Shown piece by piece: positions 34,786 through 45,400 of a stretch of DNA of 64,000 bases. The DNA comes from Halocaridina rubra. Taxonomy: Eukaryota > Arthropoda > Malacostraca > Decapoda > Atyidae. Made by a program: the position numbers and the translations under genes. Position 1 is the first letter of the stretch; each line of letters starts with the position of its first letter. Under the pieces are notes generated by a model, which was given only the letters and a program-made list of their open reading frames with translations, made no database searches and was not told where the DNA came from. The DNA lies in assembly GCA_037179515.1 (NCBI GenBank), contig JAXCGZ010005665.1, positions 97,501 to 161,500 on the forward strand, given 5' to 3'.

Positions 34786-34790
<5 letters not shown>
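34305..34790 (-). pseudogene. LINE 3' end with zinc-knuckle-like C-terminus
   Basis: The frame ending at 34580 reads CKLCDRPNANTLDHYCLQCP, VRDVLPRGQNLIQICSFLLN and ends RYPHFGGH. The CxxC...H...C pattern is typical of the C-terminus of RNase H-bearing LINE ORFs. The 3' UTR extends to GCCTTGGCGCAATAAA and a (TAAAA)n tail at 34340-34308. The upstream side is cut by a (GA)n tract. Confidence 0.6.

Positions 34791-34871
<81 letters not shown>
34788..34871. repeat. (GA)42 microsatellite
   Basis: Perfect; truncates a LINE frame. Confidence 0.95.
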
Positions 34872-34874
<3 letters not shown>

Positions 34875-35208
34875 TTTTGAATATTTTTTATTACACATAA
34901 AATCATCAACTCGAATTTCTAACACAATTTGGTTTAATCATAACACATAGGCTATAATCCCTAAAAAAAAATAATACACTAAATCCTACCGACTTAGCCG
35001 AGTTAAAAAAAAATATTTGACACATGTGAAATACAAGTCAAATCACGTGTAATTTCTAAATTTAACTAATTATGCTAATTTACAGTCAAGACACTGAAAA
35101 TGTCTTTACCTCGTGCTAAACTGATATTGACATAGATCTAATGTCATATTTTGAGATCTTGAGAAAAATATGACATAGGCCTCTTCAAGTTTGCATATGA
35201 AATAGCAG

Positions 35209-35320
<112 letters not shown>

Positions 35321-35454
35321 TGTTTTCAATTTTAAGGAATAAAATTCAATATTTATTGCCAAATTGAACATGAGGGAGACAACTCTGCCAAAAAGCTCAG
35401 ACGATTCACAGGTTAGTTCACATGCAGTGTGATATAGATAGGGAAAAATCCTTA

Positions 35455-35560
35455 TCATAAAGAGCCCTCCTCTATATTTTCTCTTCCCAAAGATTCAGAC
35501 ATCTTGCCTTGACTCAGCCACTCCCCTTATAAGGGGGAAATGGCTCATGTATATAGATAG
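35455..35560 (+). mobile_element. Short dispersed repeat, opposite orientation
   Basis: tgccttgactcagccactcc, ccttataagggggaaatggc and a tgtatatagatag end are the reverse complement of the 3725 and 42570 copies. Confidence 0.4.
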
Positions 35561-35710
35561 AGGGGTCTACAATTTTTAATTCTTAGCAGAAATTACTCCA
35601 TGAATAAAAATGTATGAGACTGATATATTTGTATATACCGAGAGATGATAAAATTACTAATATATACGGATATAACGCATATTATTAATTAATAAAAAAA
35701 CACACTTTAC

Positions 35711-35713
35711 TAA

Positions 35714-35760
<47 letters not shown>

Positions 35761-35936
35761 TAATATAATTATAATAATAATAATAATAATAACAATATAA
35801 TTATGATAATAATAATAATAATATAATTATAATAATAATAATAACAATAATATAATTATAATAATAATAACAATAATATAATTATAATAATAATATAACA
35901 ATAATATAATTATAATAATAATTATTATTATTATTT
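35711..35936. repeat. (AAT)n with periodic ATAATTAT insertions
   Basis: aataataacaataatataat with tataat recurs about every 30-48 bases, giving a second-order repeat on top of the trinucleotide. Confidence 0.85.
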
Positions 35937-36216
35937 TCAGATTTATAGGAAACATATAACTACACAATATTCGAATAGGATGAATTCAAAATCGGAGAAT
36001 CCACCTGATTATAAATTCTCCAAGAGGGTAAATTCTGCCTAAAAAATTCCGGGATGCCGATGGGGGAAATCTACGGTATTAATACTCCTGCTTACATAAG
36101 CCACTGGCTTATTTTTTTTTTTTTTAATGAGATTATGGAAATTACCAGCGGTATAAAACGATTTACGTACATTTTCCAGACAATAACAAAAATAATATAA
36201 TGCAATCTTTCCTTAC

Positions 36217-37078
36217 CGTTAGCGTGATTAGTCCTGTGCAATGGACGTCCACGAGATGAATCTCGGACAGTAGTGGCAGTCCTTCGGGCAGTAGGGGCCC
36301 TGTTAGTGGCATTCATTTTGGGCATCCTGCTTGGACTCATAGATGCCTTGTGGGTATTACCATGACTACGAGGCAAACGGCTTGATGGTCTGGTATGAAT
36401 ACCAGTGCCATCACTCATGGGTCGGCCTGTCGTGTTTAAGTGCCTTCTGCCCCCTGACCCATCAGAATGGGTTAAGCGACGATGGGGACTTCTTCCCCTA
36501 AGTGGAGACGATTCTCTCCCTCGCACAGGTGATAAATGCTGGTCAAAGTATGCGTAAGGAGAATCAGGTGAATCGTAAAACTCCGCCGTGTGCATTGGAG
36601 AAGTGAAGAGATTATTTTTCAATTCGATGCGAGTGACAGATTCCGATGTGTAATTATCGCACGTGTCACAAGACTCGCATGATGTGCAAGGTGCCTGCCG
36701 ACGAAGATCCACACGACCTTCGTCTACGACTACCACTTCGAGTCCGCCCATGGCCCTACGTCTCGGACTCAGAGCTCCTGTAGAGGAACTACGACGACCT
36801 TTCCGAGGACCATACGCCCTGGGGGCTCCTACGTGGTAGTACCTTTCGTCCTGCGAACAACAGGGAGCACCTTCATAACAGCACCTTTCGTCCTGGGAAC
36901 AACAGTCATGGTTATGCCTTTTATGAACGTCACGGAGCATTTTATGACCATTCTTGCCCGTATCAGAATGTATCAGTTCAGGTGTAATACGATAATCATC
37001 ACTGTATGAATCACTTCGTGACACCCTCAACTTTTCTCTAGGCTCGGGCTGAGCCCCTCGCCATCCCCACCGCCCCAT
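36217..37078 (-). CDS. Large first exon of an unrecognised Arg/Ser-rich protein
   Basis: An open frame of about 287 codons from ATG at 37078 (MGRWGWRGAQPEPREK...) to a consensus donor GTAAGG after ...LHRTNHAN. The reading frame runs on into intron sequence and stops. No family is recognised. N-terminal third: charged, Tyr/Asp/Ser-rich, with two near-identical CCSQDER segments. Middle: VVVVDEGRVDLRRQ, then a cysteine cluster CTSCESCDTC. C-terminal third: basic, full of SPxR, RGR and SR pairs, as in disordered phosphoproteins or RNA- or cytoskeleton-associated proteins. Codon use is GC-richer than the AT-rich surroundings, which supports real coding. No second exon was found at lower coordinates, so the gene is either cut by repeats or continues beyond 36 kb in small exons. 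An upstream TTG-initiated extension is unlikely in an animal. Confidence 0.6.
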
Positions 37079-37129
37079 CACCCTCCAAATAAAGCACAAA
37101 ACACTATAAATTCTTAAAACACTTCTGTG

Positions 37130-37168
37130 GAATCAGTAACGACACACATGCAGGAGCTTTATAAATAA
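37130..37168 (-). promoter_or_regulatory. Possible TATA box upstream of the orphan exon
   Basis: On the minus strand TATTTATAAAG (37168-37158) lies about 80 bases before the ATG at 37078, leaving room for a start site some 25-30 bases downstream and a short 5' UTR. This is position and motif only; AT-rich sequence makes chance matches common. Confidence 0.25.
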
Positions 37169-37439
37169 ACCCGAAATCGCTGTTAAGACGTGCGATCACA
37201 GTCGTGTCAGGCTGTCGAATGAGAGTTGTGTCAGTTGTGCCGCATCTTTGGCCCTTGAGTGGACGCGGTTACCGCAAGCTGCCTTCACCCATCAATGCTC
37301 CCCTCCCCTTTTTTTTTACATTAAATGTGAGTTGCCCATTTGAGTATGGAAGACGATTACATAACCTATGTAAATGTTTACTTTCACTCCCCCCCAAAAA
37401 AAGGAAAGGCGAAAGAACGATATAAAAAAAAAATTCAAT

Positions 37440-38310
37440 TCTCGACTGAGGTTGAACTAACCAAATATATCCAACCAAATATTGTAATGAATATCAGTAG
37501 TTTTCCTAATTAAGGGTGTTAAAGTAAAAATAAGTAAATAGATCTACCCAATATTCGCTTTTACGCCCCCTACGAGTGAAATGAAAATACCATGAAAGCA
37601 TCCAAAACTAGTAAAAAAAAAAATAACTCGTTTCTAAATTGAAGGTAAACTAGCCAAAAATTATATATATATAAGAAGAATTCCTGATTGGCGAGAAAGT
37701 TAATAACACGTCGTGCTGAAGGCAACTGACAAGTGCAACAGGCTAAAATAATTTTGCCCAAATTAAATATATATATCTCACCTTATACGCTACTTCGATC
37801 TAGAGCCAATATGGGGGATACTTGCTCCTGTAATGGACCACAGATCTACTAATCATGACACAATGATATTAACATTGACCTCACCTGATATCTACTTTTT
37901 TACGCGAACTTAATTTTAGGTGTGTGCCTTTTTAATTGTTCTCCCCTTTCCTCTGTTATTGTAATGCATCAGTTATTACAGAAACAAATTTTCAAGTATT
38001 CTATTAAAATATGTACTCATGGAGATTTCTAAATTCGCCTGAAAATCTCAGCACTCAAAATCTTATACAGTTCTTAAATATGTATTCATGGTGATTTTTC
38101 TCCGAAATTCATTGGGAATGATTTTCGGAAAATAAAGCTTAGTACAACATTTAACAAAATAAAATTCATATTAAGAGCCAATATAGTATTCCAATTATCA
38201 ACTAAGCCAGTGACCCTTATACTATCATAACGAAGTTCTCTTTTCTAGGTTATTTTACCTGAAGAGAGGATAGCTAATCGCCCAATATTTTTCTTCTACC
38301 ATTCATGCGA
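37440..38310. other. No gene recognised
   Basis: Upstream of the orphan exon. A weak duplicated block tatgtactcatggagatttc / tatgtattcatggtgatttt occurs at 38009 and 38079. Confidence 0.4.
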
Positions 38311-38314
38311 CAAG

Positions 38315-38480
38315 CTGGGGACCACGGTTGCGAGTTGGTTAGTGCTCGACACTGGGGGTGATAAACTTGCATTCAAGCCCACCACGGAGTGTTAGGAAAG
38401 CTATCCAGCCTTGCCTCCTCAACTTCAACCTGTCTGTGTCCACCCCATTTGAATGGATTTTAACAGTGACGTATAAATCG
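38315..38480 (+). mobile_element. tRNA-derived SINE, family 1
   Basis: gggaccacggttgcgagttg, gttagtgctcgacactgggg, attcaagcccaccacgg, caacttcaacctgtctgtgt, ccaccccatttgaatgg. Confidence 0.7.
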
Positions 38481-39529
38481 GAAACAATAAGAAATGGCTC
38501 AATATGGTTTTTTGTTGTATTGAAGATAATCTTGTATCTTACTTCCATGCTACAGAAGAATCACATCTTTCCATTGGACGAGCTTTGGGCTCTTTCCCGT
38601 AAACACAATTAGGTAATCACATACCAGCATGTATCGGTAAATAATGAAACAACATCGCTATAGAAATACAGTATATTTATTTTTGCCCAGATAAACAATA
38701 CTGTATGTACAGGCATACCTTATGGAATGTTTTGCACCATTGAGTCATTATACCGTATATCAACAGGTAAACAAGAGGAAAAAGTTCGCTTAAGTCTTAA
38801 TATTACATAATTTGTCATCATTTTTTCACAACTTAGAGGATGAAAAATTCAAGTTTTTGTTGCGTGTCTTACGAAAATGCATACTGACAAAGTAATGAAA
38901 TAGAAAATTAAGAGAAAATGCATAATTTCTCCAGAATACCAAGGAAAAGTATGAAAATATTCTAAATATATCACTCCCTACGGTAGAGATCCTCCACTTT
39001 GACAGGAATGCGCATTAACACAATTTCTGGATGGTTTCCATACTTAACTCGGGATGGTAGACATCCAGAAATAGAATTTATACTGAATCCTAGCAGTGGA
39101 GAATATTTCCGAAATATTCTACATAAGGCCCCCACTAAATTTATTTTACATACTCTCTCTACATATAACTATACAGGTAAATTCTAATAATCTTACAGCT
39201 ATTTACCATAAGCAGTCTGCCAATATTGCATACTCCTAAGACATTGAAAAAATTACAAACCTGTATTCATCTAACTACAAACTTAAATCTTCACAAGTAC
39301 CCAGGTCATACAATGACATAAATGCTGTTTAGATTTTAAATATTATTAAAAAAAAAAAAAATCATCCTGGTGACCCCAACCATAACAAAAGTTAGTATCA
39401 AGCGTTGAACAAATCCTGCCCATCCATCCTTAACTCTTCTTCTTCTTGTTTTGAGGTAAGAAAAAATACAGCATGAATAGATTTGTAGTGAGACACGTGC
39501 CATCCACGTTAACAGTAAACACAAGCTAC

Positions 39530-39675
39530 CATGAAAAAGTTGAAGAACTTTCACAATTTTAAGGTTTTAGCTTTAACTGTTTCTGTTATACTGTATATAT
39601 TTCTCAATTCTTTGAATAACTTTCACAGTGTTAAGGCTATAGCTTAAACTCAGTGTTTCTATAGATTTCCAAATT
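39530..39675 (+). repeat. Two ~70 bp tandem units
   Basis: gaagaactttcacaatttta, aggttttagctttaactgtt and attctttgaataactttcac, agtgttaaggctatagctta, aactcagtgtttct align block by block. Confidence 0.45.
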
Positions 39676-40044
39676 CTTTGGGACAGAACATGCACATTGT
39701 AATGACTGTATTTTATCAGTTCAACATGCAAGGAAAACAAAACGCTGTGCCTGATTTCAAACATATACAATACTTTTATCAAGTTCAACTATACTTTCCT
39801 TATATCTTTACCATAACACCCACTTCATTAAGTATACTTATGCAATATATATCAGGACCACATTACATCCAAGAGCTATAGGTTCATCACCCAAATTGTG
39901 CTTAATATCCAAACCATTAGTTATACTGGAATCCATTAACTACCAATGTTTACACAGAAAAGTATAATTATCCTATTGAAACCTTGAATAACTTTCTATG
40001 CGAACTTCAATGTATTTGTGCAGTTATTAAATAACCATACAATG

Positions 40045-40175
40045 GGCCTGCATTAGTTCAATGGTAGAGTGAGAGAGTCGGGAAGCAACTAATGTGGGTT
40101 CGATCCCCAGGCTCTAACATTTCTGCATCCACTCCCGTTTGAATGGGAACTAATTGTGACATAAAATTGTGATAT
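40045..40175 (+). mobile_element. tRNA-derived SINE, family 1, body shortened
   Basis: gggcctgcattagttcaatg, gtagagtgagagagtcggga, gggttcgatccccaggctct, ccactcccgtttgaatggga. The head joins the tail about 45 bases earlier than in full copies. Confidence 0.65.
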
Positions 40176-41128
40176 TAATATTATTATTATTCAAATAATC
40201 CAAAAACATCTGTTCACTAGTCACTACTGCATTCATCTAATTACAATATTTGTAAAATGGTCATCCAAATATAGTCTCTTTATACAGTAATATCACTACT
40301 TGGTCTGTCTTTTTATACAGTCAACTTCAACGACAACTTATCGATATTTGTGCAGTTATCAAAATAATTAATGTTTAAGAGTGTGAAAAGAAAACTAACA
40401 CTATTTCATAAGGTTTCAAATTTCACGAGATATCTGAGTCTCTAGTAGATTCACAAGATTGTCTCTGTATTTAAATATACGGTACCAATATAATATGTTT
40501 TGTCATTTGAATTTTTTGTTTGTTAATGAACTCCAAGAATGTGAAAAAGGCACCAACAAAATTACTAGGTGAAGAAACATTTATAGTTTGCTTCTTTCTT
40601 AATATAAAAAATTAAGTAAAATTTCTTTAGCATTTAGCAATTTTGCTGAAAAAAAAATCTCCTCGATTTGCTGTCAAAATGGCTTGCTTTGCTAATACAG
40701 TATTACAAGATAAAATATACTTTCACAGACCTGGTTATATTCTTATATCTGATGAGTAATTAACATATTTCTTAAAATGACAGCTATGAAGCATTAATAT
40801 CTATGAAAAACACTGTACAGTATACACACATTTAATTTTCAGTGAATTATCTTCAGGAAACTATTACAGAACGCTAATATATCTTTTATTTAATATACAA
40901 ACAGTACCAATACAGATTCAGTAATCAAGTACCATTCAAAGACACCTAATAATGATAGAGAGAGAATAGAAAATATATATTTTTTTTATAGATAAATAGC
41001 TGATATTGTTTAATAAAACATAATTGAGTACTAAATCAGGAAATTCATATACTTTATATAAGAGAATCTAAAATTACTTTTATATTTATATATGAAAGAT
41101 TACATTATTAATGAACCATGTGTACATA

Positions 41129-41335
41129 CAGGGTGCCCCCAAAGTCATTTATTGTTTTCTTCCATTTTTCCTCCCTTCCGGTTGTGGATTACCTTAGTGC
41201 AGGCGTACAGTTCCCTAAGTCACAGTTGTAATAAAAATTAGTGATCATCAGGAAATACCTCAGCAAATTAATCCCTCAACCAGATGGGTAAGTAAATGCA
41301 AAAAAAAAATAAAAACAGACTTTTGGCCCACTCTG
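41129..41335. mobile_element. Mariner-like MITE with terminal inverted repeats
   Basis: Left end CAGGGTGCCCCCAAAGTCAT follows a TA at 41127-41128. The right end read inward is CAGAGTGGGCCAAAAGTCTG. About 15 of the first 20 positions agree and both continue into T-rich sequence. Total ~207 bp, no coding capacity. The right-hand TA is two bases away from the terminus, so the target duplication is not clean. Confidence 0.45.
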
Positions 41336-41469
41336 CATAATTTTAATTTCTATAAGTCATATATTTAATTAATAATATGGCTTGGTTTATAAAACAACAT
41401 ACCACGACAGTTCTGTAATTACAGATAGACTAAATAACGTATAATTCCCTTCATACATACAGTAACTGT

Positions 41470-41590
41470 AAACATATCTTTGCCCATGCCTGGGATTTGA
41501 ACATAGGATGCATAGTCAGAGTGCCAAGGCATTACCATCAATTATATGTCCTAGTTCGAATCCCAGCCAAGGGCAAAAATATGTTCTACG
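41470..41590. repeat. Inverted pair of tRNA-like sequences (hairpin)
   Basis: Left arm aaacatatctttgcccatgc, ctgggatttgaacataggat; right arm gtcctagttcgaatcccagc, caagggcaaaaatatgtt. The ~40 bp arms are about 85% complementary and contain B-box-like GTTCGAATCCC, once in each direction. Confidence 0.5.
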
Positions 41591-41825
41591 TTTCATATAT
41601 AATAATGTGCTTTTTGAATGGTTGATAATATATTAAGCAGATATATGTTAAAACGTACCCAGCATAAGGCAATATGCTTCACAAGAAACAAAAATTTAAA
41701 CTTAAATATAACCTTATTTTGTTCGATTATATAATATGAACAGCCGTTTTCATTTATATTTCTGTTTACTTCAAGAATTTTCTAGACATATTCTCTTTAC
41801 ATGTTCATATAATATTTATAAACTC

Positions 41826-42340
41826 GACATCAAAAATTTAATAGACAATTTCTGTCCAACATCAGTCAGTATCTTTACAATTTTATAAACTCTTACTTCA
41901 AGAATTAGGCTCAGTGAACTGTGATGAACAGGTGTGTGGGGAGTTGCCATGCTTAGATCACCCACCTACCTGGTGGGTGATCTAAGCATAATGGAAAGGG
42001 GGGAAAATATGGCAACCCTTTATCCCCAAGAAGCTAAGAGGAGTAGTTGAGGTATGTGTGGTGAATGGGTGTTTCTTGGCTCCGCCACCCCCCTTACAAG
42101 GGGGAGCAATGCCATGTATACGAATGTGTATGTATGTACATAAAAAAATTAAATGACATTTTCTGTTCAACATCTGTTCGTATATTTATAATTTTATAAG
42201 CTCTACTTCTTTTATAATTTTTACAATTTATAAACTACTTAAAAAATTGACATTTGCTGTTCAAAATCTGTTCATATCTTTACAATTTATAAACTTTACT
42301 TCAAGAATTTAATAGACATTTTCTGTTCAACATCTGTTCG
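41826..42340. repeat. Tandem array of CHP1 last-exon end copies (~66 bp period)
   Basis: The coding end of CHP1 (plus strand ttcaagaatttaatagacat, tttctgttcaacatctgttc at 42301-42339) is repeated with flanking tatctttacaatttataaac at gaca anchors 42249, 42155 and 41844, against 42315 in the exon. Spacing is 66 bases, then 94 (66 plus a 28 base partial unit), then 311 because a LINE end is inserted. Confidence 0.8.
41990..42145 (+). mobile_element. RTE-like LINE 3' end inside the CHP1 3' tandem array
   Basis: aaaatatggcaacccttta, gctaagaggagtagttgagg, ttcttggctccgccaccccc, ttacaagggggagc and a tgtatgtatgtacat tail. It interrupts the tandem array of CHP1 exon 5 end copies, so it inserted after at least part of that array had formed. 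Confidence 0.65.
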
Positions 42341-42440
42341 CTCCAATGCCGAGCAAAATTCTTCGTAGGAAATCATCTGATCTCCGTCACGATCTGCCTC
42401 TAATATTGTGCGTTCGGCAATGCTGTTTAGCTGTTCATCA
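42296..42440 (-). CDS. CHP1: CHP1 coding exon 5 (fourth EF-hand and C-terminus)
   Basis: Acceptor CTGATAG. Codes for residues 142-189: SDEQLNSIAERTILEAD, the EF4 loop DRDGDQMISYEE, and DVEQKMSIKFLK followed by TAA. The last ~40 coding bases are the head unit of a ~66 bp tandem array that continues into the 3' flank. Confidence 0.95.
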
Positions 42441-45400
42441 CTATCAGGAGAAGAAATCATTACAGTAAGATTAAAATTTTATACAGTAACAAGTCACAAA
42501 TAGATATTGTTATAGTAAGAAATATACAGAAATTTAGATTGTAGAATCTGTTTTATATATACACTTCTATCTACATATAAAAGCCATAATCCCTCTTAAA
42601 AGAGGGGTGGCTGAGTCAAATAAAAAACTTGACTTTTTTGTGGGAAGAAAATACAAAGGAGAGGAATCCTAGTCTCCTCGCTACTCCCCATTTTGTCAAC
42701 TTTTACAAAACGTAGGGAAACACAGAGGAGGTATTCTTGCCCCCTAATAAGATAAGTTAGAAATTGTGATAAATTATCATGATATAAATCCTCTGGAGAA
42801 CAGAACCAACATCACTGGTTGCAAGGCCAGCAAGAATATGTAACTACCAATAATGTTTGGTCTTCAGAGGGCCAAGCTTATAGAAGAGAATAGAAAAATT
42901 TCTTTGCTACAAAAAAAAAAAATTTCAGTCCTACAGAAAAATCTATTCTCACCACAAATGATATCATATGATCTGGTTTTACGTAACGGACTCCTTTTCT
43001 ATTAAGGGTTGGAATGGTGCCTTCTTTCGAAGGAATTTGGTTTTGGCAGTATGACCGTTACGTTGAATGAATACCCTTTCTAATCTCAGACCGTGGCAGG
43101 TATCGAACCTAAGACCTGATGAATCAAAATCGTGTGCGGTACCACCATATCAAAAATTATATCATATATAAGGAAGTAATTCCAGAAAAACTGAGATTGA
43201 GGAGAGAGGAGTAGTAGAGTGGTAGGGGAAGAGAGATAGAGAGCAGTAGAAAGGTATATAGATGCAGAGAGACAGAGAGAGGAAGAAAGAGCAGATGATG
43301 ATATCAGCTAGGTCAAGGAATAATACATGATAAATAAAATGCAAACAGATTAGAGATAAGACTTATCTTTGATCACCAAAAGGAGGTATTACACTAATGC
43401 AAGTACAAATTAGTGGTAAAGAAATATATCTAAATATTTTTCAATGTTCACATGAAATGCACTTAAATAATAATCACAAATAGTTTCTAATTGAAGTATA
43501 ACTATAAAATTTGTTACTATCTCTATGCAATTATTGATAACCTATCAGTATTTATCAATAAATATATAAAATTATTGTTATCCAATGTTTTCTATATATG
43601 CAGTGGGTAGCCGTGATAAACTGTTAAAAAGCTAAGATACAGAAAACCTTATTGGATCTTGGGATCAAGTAAAGCTACTGACTCACATTACATTAAATTA
43701 CCCTATATATTGTTAAGTTAGGTTAGGTTAAGAGAGGTCAGACTAGGTTAGGTTAGTGCCTAACCTAAATATATACTAATCTAACAATTTAAGGGTTTAT
43801 TTAATGTACTGGGAGTAAGTATTCCTTACTTGATCCAGATCTTGTAAAGAAAAGGAACCCCAGGAGGCTCTAAGGTTATTGGCATTTAAAGAGAAGTTGG
43901 CTAACTAAATCTACCCTAATCTAACCTGACCTCACCTAACCTTACAATTTACAGGGTTACTTAACTTTAGACGAGGTTCTGGGGGTTACTCATCTTTTAC
44001 AAGATTCGCATTATTTTTAGCTTTGTATATCTAAACCTTCAGTGCCAAGTGCCACAGTCATGTAGCACTTGTAAAACTTGTAAATAATATTAAACATAGG
44101 GGGCATTCTCATTTTTTGGGAGGAAGAAACAAAAAATTGTTTAGTTAGAAAGTAGTGCAAAAGGGGCCTATGATGAATTTTAATATTACGGAAGGAATAT
44201 TCATGGATATACTTAAAAATAAACACACACAATCTTTTTCTCATGTTAAAAATATCACTACACAATGACATCATATATTAAGGTATAAAAATTACCATAG
44301 ATCTGCCAGTTACTGTATCTATAAGTGAAATACCCCCAAAGTTCCCGTATTTTGGGTAATATACCAAGGATCTTTATCAACCATTAATTTATTCTATGTA
44401 AGTAAATACCACAGATCTGTATCGACAAGTAACTAAATATCTGTAAGTGAAATGCCAAAGATCTGTATCAACTTGTAAATTACTGTCCCTTTAAGTAAAA
44501 TGCCATGGATATGTATCAACCTGAAAGATACTATATTCATGAGTAAAGTACCAAACATCTGTATTGATACGTAAGTTATTGTAGCTATATATAAAAGGAA
44601 GACTATAAGATTAAAGATAGTATGATAAACTCTGACCTTACTCCACTTACAAATCATTATCTGCTTCGTCAGAACCTAGATAAGACAACGACTAAGATAT
44701 GAACACGTTAACTTGGTAAAATGGAATCCACGTAACACGAGGCAACAAAAGCTCGTACATCATTTAAGATTTTGTTGCTTGATGTTTCATGTGTCACTAT
44801 TAATCCCCATTCAATTGGGAGTGGACATAGGCATGTTAGAGATGGTAAATAAGGCTGGACGCCCTTCCTAACGCCCCGCGATGGTTTCAACTAAGGCGAT
44901 GTCAATTCCTGAGTCGAGAGCTCTAACCACTGCACAATCGTGTCCCCAGTTTAAATCTTCTCAAAACTAATTCTAAATGAAAGTGATAGGGTAATTTAAT
45001 AATGGTAATTAAATATTAGGAAATTATTAAGTGTTATGCTACTAATTAAAGCATTAAATAAGCTTACCTGATATTTTCGCCAACCATCATGTGCAATACT
45101 GCCAGTAACTCTTCACGTGATATGCGCTCATCATCATCTAAGTCGTACATTTTGAAAGCAACTGGAATGAAAAAGGCCAATGAAAAATACTGTACATACA
45201 TACACAACAGCCGCAATTCCTTTCGTAAGGGGGTGGTCGAGTCAAAGCACAAACACTTACAAGGAGCTAATATACCTCCATTAATCCTCTTACCTACTCG
45301 AGGGATAAAGGGCTACCACAATTTTCTTCCACCACCCTGCTTGGGTAATCCGTAGGGTAAGTGGGCAAGGATCTTCTGCAGAGAGCCCTGACACCCTAGT

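Larger units (their letters stand above)
38490..41125. other. Long AT-rich stretch with one SINE, no gene seen
   Basis: Apart from the family 1 SINE at 40.05 kb and the tandem units at 39.53 kb, no exon or repeat was recognised. This could hold CHP1 3' UTR or regulatory DNA, but nothing marks it. Confidence 0.4.

Noticed and set aside
36092..36216. C-terminal extension of the orphan exon frame (LHYIIF...SLKKKK)
   Set aside because: Lies beyond a strong GTAAGG donor and changes to AT-rich, low-complexity composition; read as intron.
37079..37099. TTG-initiated N-terminal extension of the orphan exon
   Set aside because: Non-ATG start with no upstream ATG; the ATG at 37078 is preferred.
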